Source: Planococcus citri (taxonomy: Eukaryota; Arthropoda; Insecta; Hemiptera; Pseudococcidae). Taken from it: a stretch of DNA of 64,000 nucleotides. Positions 35,986-48,654 of the stretch are shown one piece after another. The notes under the pieces were generated by a model. The model was not told the origin of the DNA. It did no database searches and was given only the letters and a program-made list of their open reading frames with translations. Both the position numbers and the translations under genes were made by a program. The DNA lies in NCBI RefSeq assembly GCF_950023065.1, contig NC_088680.1, positions 45,062,559 through 45,126,558 on the forward strand, written 5' to 3'. Positions within the stretch are counted from its first letter, which is position 1. The number at the start of each line of letters is the position of its first letter.

Positions 35986-37962
35986 ATCTAATTTTGTTGA
36001 GATTAGAAATGGTAGTGTAATTTTGAATGGATTTCCGATAGAAGACGTGTCTTTGAAATATTTGATATTTTTTTTGCCTTTGATAGATTGTGAAAAAAGC
36101 TGAAATTTGGCTGATTAAAAAAGCGTGTCACTCTTAGGTATTTCAAAAACCAAATTCCGAGCTGTTGAATTACCTATTTTCTTTGGTTTTTGGCGAATCT
36201 TTGAAAACGATGGGGAAAAATAATTGATGAATTTTGTAATAAAAACTCATAAAATCTATGTTCATGCGAAAAGTTCCTCCTTCCTTCTCCCCTCAATTGA
36301 TTATGATAACTTTCAACTCAATCTGGAGCTTCCAGCAAATTTTCACTTTTTCCCAGTGAATACTGGAATCGCTCCTAAAAAAGTTAAATCACTTGATTTC
36401 ACTTTTGATAAAAACTCCAAGTTGGTTTGAAAATGGTTGCGATAGTTTTTAGGGAGTGGGGGGAGGAGGGGGCTGACATAGTGTTGATATTGACATTTCA
36501 TTCGATATATCGCCATTTAAATAATATTGAGTCGCGAATATCGATATTGAGAAATCCATACAACGGTGTTTTCAAAAATTAAAAGAGGTGAAAATTCCAG
36601 CAGAAAACCTAAAAATTTTACCAGAAAACCTATAAGTTGAAAAAAGTTGGGTAGCTATTCAAATTTAATAAATGATTCCAATTTTCCTTTGCTTCATTGC
36701 GTGAAAAAATTGCTGCCCTTTTTAGTGAAAAACTTGAATTTCTACTAAAAGAAATTGAGAAAATACTGAGCCATTCACCGCTCAGAAATTTTGAAATTTT
36801 TCAGTGTGATACGTTAAATTTTAAAAAAAGACCCCCTTTAACCCATTACATCAGATCTGTGAAAATTCGCCCACCTCAATTCGCTACAAGATTGGGTTTT
36901 CCAATTTAGACGTCTTCTGGAGCAGTTCCAATGCGCTGGAGAAAAAGTAACTCTTGCTGAAGGCTCCACGCCGGTTTCAAAGTTTTCACAATCGATTCGA
37001 GAGGAGGAGGAGGAGGAGGAGGAGGAGGAGGATATTGACTCGGGCATACCTATAAATTAATTTTCAGGTCTCATGTTTTCAAATTTTCTTTTCTGACTTT
37101 TTGTTTTGTAAAAAATTGTGCAACAGGACATTTAATTTTTGATACAATTATAAAAAATTTGAAAAATCGACTTCAGCTGCTCAAAGTTCAATTCTGGGGT
37201 TTTAGAAACGTGCTCGCTCTCTGTAAAAGTATAATTTGCCATGTTTTAGATACCGTGTTGTGAATTTTTTTTCCTCAACAGTAGAAATTTACAAATTGCT
37301 TTCTGCCTTCTTTCCGCGTTGTAAAACGTTGTCCAAAAATTATCCCCTCTCCGCTCTTCTCTCTCACGTAGTCCAACATCTGTTTCCACGTCATATTCAC
37401 AATACCTTACTTAGCTTGGGTATCTACTTCCAACAATACTGAATAAAATTTTGTTTTTAATTCATATTACTTTTTTTAATTTTGCTCAAAAATTTTCATA
37501 TGTATTTCACTTTTTTTTACGATTTTCCAATTCTCTGTCTTGACAATAAATTGAGAAACATTCTAAAAAAAAAAGAATTATGAAATTTCCAGTAAAGTGA
37601 TTGCTTACAATGAATTCACATCGAAATAATTTGACTCATAGATCGAATTTTAAAAAAATGAAATTTAATTTTTTTTTAAAACCAAAAAAATGTTGATTTT
37701 TGCCACCGTAGTTACAATTTTTCAATACATGTTTGCCACCCTGAAAGTAAAGTCGAGAAGGTATAGCAACAGAAACTCGAATCGTATCTTTGGAGAGGGG
37801 AGGCGGGGAAGTTCATATTTCGAAACAAAAATTGCATAGGGTAGAATTGCAGAACATTTGTATATTTTTTTCGAAAAGAAATCCTACTTTCGGGGTTCAT
37901 AACTCTAACCCCTGTAATCTCCTCCCTTTACCAAAACGTTTCAATTTTTTTTGGAACACTTA
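35986..37962. repeat. AT-rich with diverged family-A-like fragments
   Basis: Phrases such as GGTTTTTGGCGAATCTTTGA (36186-36205) recall family A. The rest is unique or low-complexity. No gene. Confidence 0.35.
37001..37031. repeat. (GAG)n microsatellite
   Basis: About ten perfect GAG/AGG triplets. Its antisense translation is a serine run, which explains the short minus frame there. Confidence 0.9.
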
Positions 37963-38247
37963 CAACTCTATAATGAAACTACTCCGTGAATTTGGCCAAA
38001 ATCTGAGACATGTTTTTTCATTTTTTGAACAATTTCAACTCTATAATGAAACTACTCCGTGAATTTTGCCAGAATGAGAAACATGTTTTTTCATTTTTTG
38101 GAACACTTTCAACTCTATAATGAAACTACTCCGTGAATATGGCCAAAATCTGAGACAGGTTTTTTCATTTTTTGGAACACTTTCAACTCTATAATGAAAC
38201 TACTCCGTTAATTTGGCCAAAATCAGAGACATGTTTTTCAATACATT
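37963..38247. repeat. 74-bp tandem repeat, four units
   Basis: Units start with CAACTCTATAATGAAACTAC at 37963, 38036, 38110 and 38184 (spacings 73, 74 and 74). Each continues TCCGTGAATTTGGCCAAAAT and a CATGTTTTTTCATTTTTTGG segment. Units differ at a few sites only, so the array is young or homogenised. Confidence 0.92.
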
Positions 38248-41200
38248 CTACTGCGATTTTTGATTCTAAAATTTGCTAAAAATGAAAACTACGAGTTCAT
38301 CCAGGGCACTAAGCTGTCATATAGCCCAATTTTGTAGGTGTATTCAAATAAATAGATACCTAGTTCATATTTGAATTATACACAGATCAACATAGAAATC
38401 ATGCAATTTTATTCTAATACCTTCTCCCGTATATTTTCCATCGTGCATTGAAAAGTTGAAAGAGTAAACACAGGAGTAAAGGGTTTGAAGTTAATTTACC
38501 AACGAGTAATTAAATATCAATATACCTAATATAGTAATATTAGGTACAATCCTACAATACACACATAAAATGTAAATATTCATACCAAAAAACGTTGCTG
38601 TGACATCATCCAAGCTAAGACCAAAGGTAACTCCAATCCATGTACGAGAACCAAACGAACTTCCATTCAAACAGAGATGCAATACTCGTAGATACACACG
38701 TTGACAACGGAAGAGGAAGAACCATGCTCTGGATGAGAAGCTTTTTACCATTCTGTGCACATGTTGAGCAATACGAAGTTAATACTAGAATATCCGAAAA
38801 TGAAAAGCGCTTTAGGAGTAAGTGCTCTGTGTACTCGCCGGTAGCTGAGTCATGTACATAAATATTACGCAATTCCAAAGTATCTGCCCATTCCACGACA
38901 GGCCCGAACAATCCGGCGAGATAAAACCTCCCCTAGCGAGGATAAATCCACCCTCGCTTGTTTTTAGAAAAATCCCTCGGAACTCGTTTACCCTTATAGG
39001 AAAAACCTTGGTACGGTTTAAGTATACGTATACAGTTATACTATATAAGGCGGTGTAAGTTTAGCGGTAGTACGCGATTATTTGAATCTCTTTTTCCCAC
39101 TCTACCATCCTACCGTGTATTCCGGGTGAAAAGAATTTATCCGAAATGAAATTGCCCGGTGGGCGGATTTTTCCGCGTACTTGCAAAAGAATCGCACACC
39201 GTTCGAAAGTTTCAACTTTGGCGCGCATTTGCCAACGCCAAAGGTTTTGAAGAAAATTAGACGCGGTGACGACGAGACGTGTAAGGAATCGAGTCTTGCG
39301 TTAGGTAGGTACACGTGAGCGACCTTGGTGTTTATTTTCCATGACACATGTACAAATGCATATAGTAGGTAGGTATACGAGCACCTTCGAGTCAATTTTT
39401 CTCTCTCCGATTGAGAAATTTATTATACTGGTGGATACTTCATCTAACCGGTTCGAGTATTTCAATTTTCACATTTCGGAGTAGGTACTGATAAGAATCG
39501 CAAATTCTTGGTATTGAAATTCGCGTGCAATTAAACTAGTTCTATTGTTCTCGCACGAGGTTTTGCGCTACTACTGGTTTGGGTATACCTACCTAATTAC
39601 GTAATTTCTTCCGGATTTTTTGCAGTTTGTTTAATTAACGAATAACGATTGAATCTTTGTCAGTTGTTTGCACATTATGCGAAAAAAAAACATTCGAGAT
39701 AGAAGACTCACATTTGGAGTGGGATTTTTTGTGAAAATTCGAACTTGACGTGAAAGTATCAATCAAATATCAACAAGTTTAAGAGAGAAATGTTCGATAA
39801 TAAACACATAAAAATCAATAAAGTGTAGAGTACGAGTGGATATGAGAAATGCGTGTGGAAACCCTTTTTTCTGATTTTCATTGGGCAGATGAAATTTTGA
39901 AGAGACTTGGTAGGTCCAGAAATCCACGATCTTATTGTTCAAGTGTTGTATGATACCTAAGCCTATTTCTTCTAATTTTTCTCCGATATGGGCATTCATA
40001 AATATATTTGTATCAATAAACTATAAACACCATAGTTCTGTTGATGTGCATTTGTGTAATTTTTTCCCATTTTTCGATTTTGAAAGACTGTGTGTCATCC
40101 TCTGGGCTCTATTGAGGTTGATTTGAGATTCAATTTCTCAAACTTTATCGGAAAGTTAATTTTTTCGGGTTTTGCCATCGTTTAAATTTTACGAGTATTT
40201 CATCCTTGCTGGCGGCTCCATAATTGACCCTAGGAACCGAAATCTGGCATATACAAGAAGAACGACGAATTTCGTTACTCTGAAGACAAGTTCATCTTCA
40301 ATTGAAAGATCTGTTGAATAAAGTTCATACGGTGGCGGTAGTGATGCTTCTGGGTTATTATTAGCAATGAAACAAAATATTGAAGTCATGTAATTACAGG
40401 GGTTGATCGTTGATAAGAGATAATCTTGGAAGAATTTGCGGTTTGGAGAACTACAATTTGTGAGAACTGTAAAATGCTCCAAAGTTTTAAAGCCCTCAGT
40501 TCTTCAAATTACTGCAGAAATGCAGATTCTTTCAAATTGGCGATACAGAAAGGTTTTTGAAAAATTATAATAAATTATGTAGTACCTTTCAAACCCTTGT
40601 TTGCTGAAAAAATTCTTCATTAAAAAAAATTTCTAGCATTCAAGCAGAACGATGCCTTTTTTTCAAAAAAAAAATTACCAAAATTTGATTAATTTTGTTA
40701 TATTTTTTATCTATAGTTTTTTTCTTTTTTTTTCTTGGAAAATTGCACAGCAGTTGAAGTTTTATTATTAATCGCATTTTAAAATATTTTTCATTTTTTT
40801 TTTTTTTTTTAAACATTATTATTTGTCTAACACTGTTTGAGATTTTTTTGAGAAATGAGGAAAGAGAGAAAATACATATTTAATGCAAAATGCTGGTTTA
40901 TTCGGCATTTTGGTGAATGATCACTGACCCCCCCCCCCATCTCTCAGATCGTCAACGACAGATTCACATTAACCATGTGGGCCCCTTCCCATTCCCAATT
41001 AAAAATTATTCACAGTATCAGACCATTTATCTTTCAATCTTTCTAGGAAATCTGAGTCCATACTAAATTTCTTCCTTACTCCCTGCAAAACTTTCTATGG
41101 CCTTGGCCTTGATGAGTGAAGAGTAGAAGGAGAGGCTCTCCTAGTTTTTTCTCTCTCAACGTAGGTATTCAATTATTGGATCGGAAATATAGAAATTGTC

Positions 41201-41698
41201 AAAAATGATGACCCTTTTCAAAGCTTTGCTACTGAAAGAATTACTCATTTTTGAAGAAACTTGATGTTTATTGTAAGCAGTATGAGTAATGTAGTTGGAA
41301 TGCTCAATTTTTATTTTCCCTTCCCTTTTACATCTTTCTTTTTTTTACTGTCCTTTAGGTGGCTGCTGAATTATTTCATTTTTTTCCTTTAATTCAATTT
41401 TTTTTGTTTGGCTTTTACTCTGATGTCTCTGATCAATTTTCATTATTGTCGCTCGGTTCCTTATTCAAAATACTGCAGAAAAATCAATAAGTATTAACAA
41501 AAGTGATAGGAAGTAAAATTGACCTACATTTGAGAGAAGGTTGGCGAGGGAGCGAGAGGGACGATAAAAACCATAAAAATTATAATTTTTCTTTAAATTA
41601 TCGTTTTTGTAGCAAATACTCGTACTTATTCAATTTCTTCTCACAACTCACTCACGAATCATGAGATTTTTGTAGAAAAATGCTTACCTAAAAAACAT
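38248..41698. other. Non-coding, no supported gene
   Basis: The 38.3-40.5 kb part is unique and GC-richer in places. Frames of 68-98 codons overlap on opposite strands at 38491-39058 with no consistent splice structure. The 40.5-41.7 kb part is AT-rich with T runs and a C11 run near 40928-40938. Confidence 0.45.
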
Positions 41699-42665
41699 GA
41701 GGTGTCACACTCCGATTTGAACGGGACTGCGATTTTTGGAAAGATCATAGTCTAAAACCCCCAAAACCAAATTTTCAGCTGCCCAAGTTCATTTTTCGAT
41801 TTTTGGCGAATTTTTGAAAATTCAAAATTGACTGTTTTTGGCGATTTATGCTTTTTTTTAAAAGTACGTACTTGATCAATAAAAATGGTCAAAATAAGTC
41901 CCAAAACTAATATTAATTACCCAAATCCAAATTTCACCATTTCCATCCATTCTGGAGCCTCCAGAGCTTTCTCCAGAATTTTGAATTTGCTCCAGAAAGC
42001 GTAAATATGAAGTTGGGCAGCTAAAAATCGAGTTGTATATTACACTCGACCTGTTTAACGAGTTTATCTACATTTGAGCCGATTTTGGAAGTGACACCTC
42101 AAGAGTGGCTTTTTGACCAGCTTTTTCCAAAATTAAAATCCAAAAAATCAAAAGTTTCCCGTTTGTGTGGAAATTTTTGAATTTTGCGCGAATCGGTGTA
42201 TTTCTTTCAGAACTAACCCCCGGAGCGCAAATTCTACCATTTCCAGCCGTTTTGGAGCGAGAGTGACACCTCAAAGAACCACTCTTGAGGTGTCACTCTC
42301 AAAATCCGCGCAAATGTGGATAAACTCGTTAAACAGGTCGAGTTCAATATACAACTCGATTTTTAGCTGCCTAACTTCATATTCACGCCTTCTGGAGCAA
42401 ATTCAAAATTCTGGAGAAGTTGAAAATAGCGCTGGAGTCGCTAGAATGGCTGGAAATTGTGAAGTTTTGATTGGGGGGAGGGGGGTTACGGACAAAATAA
42501 TTATAGCGATTCGCGCAAATTTCAAAAATTTCCTCACAAACGGTTATCTTTTGATTTTTTGGATTTTTTAATTTTGAAAAAAGCTGGCCAAAAAATCACT
42601 CTTGAGGTGTCACTTTCAAAATCGGCTCAAATGTAGATAAACTCGTTAAACAGGTCGATTTTTTG
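41699..42665. mobile_element. Compound inverted-repeat element
   Basis: A terminal-like word TTGAGGTGTCAC recurs five times in alternating orientation: plus at 41699, minus at about 42092 and 42263, plus at 42285 and 42601. Two long overlapping inverted repeats are present: 41945-42108 with 42281-42440, and 42045-42250 with 42440-42665. At the centre is a perfect 16-bp hairpin, GAGAGTGACACCTCAA (42259-42274) and its complement (42285-42300), with a 10-nt loop. The likeliest reading is a MITE or foldback element nested or duplicated head-to-head. No protein is encoded. Confidence 0.75.
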
Positions 42666-45600
42666 GGCACATTTTAAATATGCTTATGAATTTATAGATT
42701 TCTTCTTCTTCCTCCAAAAAAATGAAAATAAAAATAAAAAACCCTAATTTTGATTATGAATACCTACAAAAACAAACATTATGCAAATTTTATTCTCAAC
42801 AAATTCACACTTTCCGGACGAATCAGTACTTCCAAATTAGAATGTTGAATTTTTTTCTGAATTTGTTGTACAGATCTTAATTTTTCATTGATTGATTTTA
42901 CTATTCAACATTTTTTTCATTTCTATCTAATTCTTGTATCTTTTTTGAAAGTTGTAGAACGGTTTCATGCTGATAAGGGAATAAGAGCAGACTTGTCTTG
43001 AAATTATAAAAATTAATTTCTCAGGCATACCAATTAAGAAAATTTTATAATTGAGTCAATTCTTCCTCTTTATTTTTACCACATGGTTGTTGCTGAATTT
43101 TTTTAGCCCAAAAAATGGGCTAAAAATGTCTTTTAAAACTTTTTCCTTCTTTTATCGCATTAGGCACCCGTACTTCATAAACACTTACGTATATACCTTT
43201 ACTATCTAAAACCTTTAAAAAAAAAAAAAACATCGTTATAGTGTTACTTTAATGGCAAAAAAGTGTCACCCAAGTGAACGCTACCTGCGCCGTCACAATG
43301 CCAACCAGCAACAACACCGACAGCTCTGGATTGTTGCAAAATTACCTACTAAACAACTCCTGGATACGATATATTGTTAAAATACACGTTGATTTAATCC
43401 CCCGCGTATAATTATTTAATTTCGTGGAACTTGCATCAATTTGTATACTACATACTATAATCCTCCACCAGCACTTGCTGTAGTGTTTTCACACTGCGCA
43501 TCGTACTTTGATTAAAAGATCAAAAGGATTAACACGGGGAATACCTAGGTTAATAAATTAATAGCACGGTGCGCGAGCAACATTTTAATTTTTCTAATGG
43601 TTCGTATATGTGCTATCATGGATACGGAATAGAGGTACTAATTTCTATAGATATTTTTTCCCGCCTCTGGATGGTGGATAGGTATAGGTATAATTGTCCA
43701 GCATTATCGAGCATTTACCATATTAATGCGTTTATTTTTCCAATTCACCAATCGTGTATTCTCAGCTGCAGTTCTATTAGAAATATAAATGTGGTCGTTT
43801 GTTCGATTTTAATAGTTTTCAAGACCGGAATTCGGAATTAAGCTGGATTGCTTATGTGCAGTTGGATGAGATTATTGAGTGGCGAGGATTTGAATTGTGA
43901 TACGTTTAATATATCGAGAAATTAATGAACGATGATGCGAACCGAATGGAAAATGTGTATTTTTTTAATTGATCTTTGCTGGACTTATTTATAAAAGTGT
44001 GTGAAAAATTAATACTTATCAGGGGGTTTAAAAGTCTATAGAACCACTTGAAACTACCAGAAATTTATTCAAAATTCGAGAATAATAAAATTCATTTGCT
44101 AAAAGTTTGCATGGTGGTGTGTTCTTAGATGCTCATTAGATTTTTGTTTGTCTATCCTGCCAATTGAGATTACGCCCTCGTAAGGAATGTGATCATGGGA
44201 TGGCTCTTAACTATCAGTAGTCTAAATGGTGCTCTTCATTTGCTCATTAACTCAATCGCACCTACTCGTATAATTTGTCAACATATAATTTACCAAATTA
44301 TTATACTCATATGAAATTTTATATTTCTGTTCGCAGGTAATGAACACATATTCGTATATAAAATTACCAAACAGAAATACGAAGAGCCCACAATACAAAG
44401 ATAAACCCAATAATAAAAACTTGGTCACCGTGCATCACGTTACACTGTTACAGCGATGATTATATCCTTTACACACCGACGACGAAGACTACGACGACGA
44501 CGAGAACTATAGTTGCCAAGGTTTTTAAAAAGAGGTACCTAGCAGATTTTAGCGTAAGAAAGAAATCATAGCCACACCCTTATATTGATCGTTCTTATTA
44601 TATTCGAAATGGTAACGCGAAGGGATGTATAAGAAGGGGGTCCCTTTTCAATTTTACTTTTTTTTCTCTCTCTCTTCTTCGCTTGGTTTGCTCTGCCAGC
44701 GTGTGTATCGGTCTCGGTCTCGGTCGGTGTTTCGTATTATGGCAAAACGCGTGTACACCTTTCCTATTAAAACTTATCCCTTCCGAAGTAAAACTCGTTT
44801 AATATAGTTTCCGAGCCAAGTTAACATTCTTTCGACTTGGAGTACGAAATTGGCACCAGTAGGCAGAAATGGTCGGTTCTATAAGGTCTCAGCAACGAAT
44901 ACAGCAATGCTCCAACTCGAAGAATTTTTTCTTCTTTAAACCTAATGTGGTTTTGGTAATCCCTGGATTTGAAGGGGGAAAATATAAGCTTGAAATGTTG
45001 TAACAGCTGTTATCGTGAAAAGTCGTTTTTTTGAAAAGTGTAAGTTTATAAATAGCTAATCGTTTTTGAAGTATCGCAAAAAAAGTACCGATTATTTTGA
45101 CACGACGTTTGTGTACCGAAGATAGGGGTTTTTTCTAATAAAAGTATACTTATAGCTCAAGTTTTCTTCGAATCGTTATCATTCGTATATTGTATGGTAC
45201 CTAATTCATTTTTTTGAGATATAAATTTGAAGGCCAAGGACGGGGTTACAGACGAAAGGGGGTACAATGACGTAAGGTTTCTCTACAAATTTTAGATATT
45301 TTCGAAAGTTTTGATAATTTTTTTTTTCTACAAGTGATCGTAAAAATTTCGATTTTATAACTACCTACCTATTTTTATTTCGAGAGAATGAAATGATAAT
45401 TTGTAGGTACCTAGGTAGTTATATCCTTTCTACGAGAATATCGGATGCATTATGATAGATAGGTACCTACTGTACCTATTTATTAAATCAGTTGCATAGA
45501 TATTGATCCAAATAAATACATAATAAAAATAATTACAAATGTGAATGTGATAGCAGATAGCCAGTTGACCCAAAAATTGTAGATATTTATTCCAAATTTG

Positions 45601-46339
45601 GCTGGAAACTTCTCCTCTTCAAAAAATACCTATCTGGAGTATTTTTTTATCCATTTTTTAGTCCATGGATATTTCACATGGGTCAAATTTTCGAGAAAAA
45701 AGGGTCACCATAAGGAGGATAAAATTATTGAACACTTACAGGTTCAGGTTAGCTTTTAGAGCAAGCATAATGATCATCAGAACCAGAATTAGAATACCTA
45801 CATGAAATGCTCAGCTTCAACCATTGCAGGGGGAGGGGGGTGAACAGGGTTCAGATTCATATCAGAATAACTTTTTCGATGGATTCAATTTCTCTTCCCA
45901 ACCCCATTTTATGGGTCTCTAAATTCATCAAAGGGGAGGGGGACATCATCAGAACGATTTATTCAGTTTTTTCAAATGTTGAATTTCACTTGAGCTGCTT
46001 TTATAATTTTTTTCGAAATAAAAAATCAAAAGTCTGATAGAAACTTTTTAATAATTCGGAGCCATACTGTCAATATTTTGGAAGGAGAGAGTTGAAATAA
46101 TCCAAATTTCGGTTTTATCCTTCAATTTTTATCCAGATACTTTGAATTTTTTCATTGGAAATGGGCCAGAATTTATTTTTTACAATTCGTCAGAAATGAA
46201 ATTCAGGGATTGATTTTTTTTTAAAAATACTCTTTCAATTTTTAAATAGGTACCTATACCTCTAGTTCCAAAATCTTTTTTGTTTGAATAAAATTAACAA
46301 AAAAACTAAAAAAAAAAACTTTTTAGGACCAAAGAAATC
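42666..46339. other. Non-coding
   Basis: Contains an A-run at 43216-43230, CGACGACGACGAG-type triplets near 44465-44510 and a short CGGTCTCGGTCTCGGTCGG tandem at 44709-44727. The GC-richer patch at 44440-44900 could be regulatory, but I see no firm evidence. No gene is supported. Confidence 0.4.
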
Positions 46340-46540
46340 AGTCATATCCTTTTAAAAATTGAAGACAACTCAACTGTGTAATATTTTATTTGAACAAAAT
46401 GATTATTTGGAAGTAATTAAATGGGAAAGGCCGGGGAGCAAAAAATCAACTCATAAGCTTTTTAAAATTGAAGACAACTCAACGGTGTAATGTTCTATTT
46501 GAACAAAATAATTATTTTGAAGTAATTTGTGAAAGGAGGG
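46340..46540. repeat. 109-bp tandem duplication
   Basis: A block centred on GAAGACAACTCAACTGTG at 46361 recurs at 46470 with few changes, extending through TTTGAACAAAATGATTATTT and GAAGTAATT. There are two units. Confidence 0.85.
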
Positions 46541-46547
46541 GGGAATC

Positions 46548-47032
46548 TTAACTATGAATCCAGTAATTTTCTTTGTACGTGTACAGACTCAACATGCTGT
46601 TTTTAAAAATATGTTTCCAACTGAACTCATCTCGAATGCTAAATCCAAAATGGAAACCGAATGACTTCAAGTTGAAACCGAGCTGTAAAGGTGAGCAAAC
46701 CGGTTATGAACCAAGGGACGAACACAGAAAAGAGAACCCCCACCATGGACTGGTTGGAGCGCCGTCAGGAACAAAAATTTTACCATCCCATGTTGCCAAA
46801 TGTCTTGGGATTTGTTGACAACACTGTCAGTCATAAAAGTGCTGCTCTCAGAACACCTCAGAAGTCCATGATCCAATTCAGAATAATCATACCTACAGCC
46901 ATTATAGGGATAGAAAAACATCATTAAGGGCTGAACATCACTGGAGTAAATAAAATGGACAAAAAATGCGCAAGATGTTAATAGAATTGCATAACCAGTT
47001 TGCCTCAAATACGCGAATTCTTTATCCGTCGG
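46548..47032 (-). CDS. Candidate two-exon coding segment, unrecognised protein
   Basis: Read on minus, exon 1 (47032 to 46784, 83 codons, both ends phase 0) follows an acceptor-like TTACACGTTGTAG and ends ATG before GTAAAA. Exon 2 (46682 to 46548) follows CTCACCTTTACAG, continues in phase 0 for 44 codons and stops with TAA. The intron would be 101 bp, typical of short insect introns. Exon 1 starts PTDKEFAYLRQTGYAILLTS and has one hydrophobic segment (about residues 13-28), then a Cys- and Tyr-containing loop. Exon 2 is aromatic-rich (LGFNLKSFGFHFGFSIRDEF). Local GC is above background. The family is not recognised, no start exon was found, and a plus-strand frame overlaps it. Chance remains possible. 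Confidence 0.3.
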
Positions 47033-47821
47033 CTACAACGTGTAAACAACGATTGCCAAATGTCCACTGAAAACGTGGGACTCTCAGAATACGTCAATAG
47101 TCATGTGACAGCCAGAACTGGGGGGATTGGGTGGGAGGTGGAGGGGGTGGAAAAGGAACATATTTTATGGGATTTGAACGCTGTTCATTTGCTATCCAAT
47201 GGAGTGACTTATTTACTCGTATATGTACTTTTTTGGAGTAAAAAATTGTCATGCTTTATGCTTTCTCACTTTTAAAAACTTTTCGATTTCAAGTGAAGCC
47301 CAAATTTCCCACGTTGGGGACCAATTTCCTCTACACGAAAAATTCGAGTAGTTTTACTCGTAGCACGATCAAAGTACAGCATCGGCGACGAAATCTGCCA
47401 TTTATTCCCTACTGAATCTTTTCTTCTTTAATTCACATTATGAGCACGAACTTTCGTTCAGTTTTCGCTGACATTTTCGGCACTCCCTTTCGTCCCCCGG
47501 CGGTTTTACTTTTTCAGAAAGAACTTTTCATTATGGTCGTAATAGCCGTCAAGTGAAACCCCCATCTAAAGTGTTATACTCTTTAGCAGCCGCCCAAATT
47601 AAAGTCCCATACACTCGTACTCGTACACGAACGAGTTCTCATTCTCTTATCGTTTTTCAGCCATGAGATAAAAATATTCACCGTGTGAGTTGAATTTCGA
47701 ATAAATTTTACGTATTAGCTTTACAAAACTGGATTTAATGGAATTAAAGATGTTTATCGTTGGACCGCGCGTGAATATGCTCTTATGATCTATGTACGTT
47801 TATTAATAAATTAAACACGAT

Positions 47822-47854
<33 letters not shown>

Positions 47855-48654
47855 AAAACATTGAAAAATTACCTAGAGAAAAAGTTCTGTAAATTATGCG
47901 CTCTGCTTCCTGATTATTATATAATTCAAAAAGATAAAAATCGCGTCCGACCAAAAAATGCCAAGTTTTTTTCCTCTCTTTTTAAAATGAAAACACGCGT
48001 TTTTGTACATTGTTACAGCAAAACACCACTCAAGTTGCGCGTTTATTTTGTTATTATGTCATTTTTGTCGAATTTATAGAAGGCGTGCTGGCGTTAAAAA
48101 ATATTATTTATGAACTGGTTTCAAATTTGACATATGTATTGTCGATATAATTTACCATTTCAACACTCACTTCGCAGCGTGATGCTTGTGAATGTAGAAA
48201 GTATCGATAAGATATCGTGGAGAAAATGTATCCGAGATTCGAGGGTGGCTGGGTAACAACTGGTTTAAAGTGTTGATGGAATAACCATTACAAGAATAAG
48301 ACGATTGAAAATGATTAAAGTGCAATGAGTTTTTACTGAGTAATTTGCACGTGGAGTAAATGGTACACCTATTGTGTTTCTTGGAGTTTTCGAAGAGTCT
48401 GAAACTTGCCATTTTGTATTGAGTATAAGAAATTCATTTTAGTTTTCTTCAATTTTTATTTCAATGAAGGTAAGTGTCTCACCCGCCCTCAAATCACTCA
48501 AATGCATCTATTCTTCGAGGGATAAATATGTAAATTAGGAAGTAACTATTTTAGAGTGATCTGATTGAAAGAAAAAATGAGGGTGAAGTTCCTAATTTCC
48601 AAGTTTCTAAAAAAAAAAAGTTTTAAATCTTATTACCCAATATTTTATAGAAAT
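47033..48654. other. Non-coding, possible regulatory sequence near 47.4-47.7 kb
   Basis: The 47400-47700 part is GC-richer and unique. An A24 run lies at about 47822-47845. An isolated GTAAGTGTC after CAATGAAG (48469) resembles a donor but lacks an exon. The 81-codon minus frame at 48167-48412 has a fair start context only. Confidence 0.4.

Noticed and set aside
38491..39058. Overlapping frames on both strands (68-98 codons), with a GTAAGT near 38818
   Set aside because: Opposite-strand frames compete and no consistent acceptor-donor pair joins them.
48469..48478. Isolated splice donor after CAATGAAG
   Set aside because: A two-codon start exon cannot be defended without transcript data.
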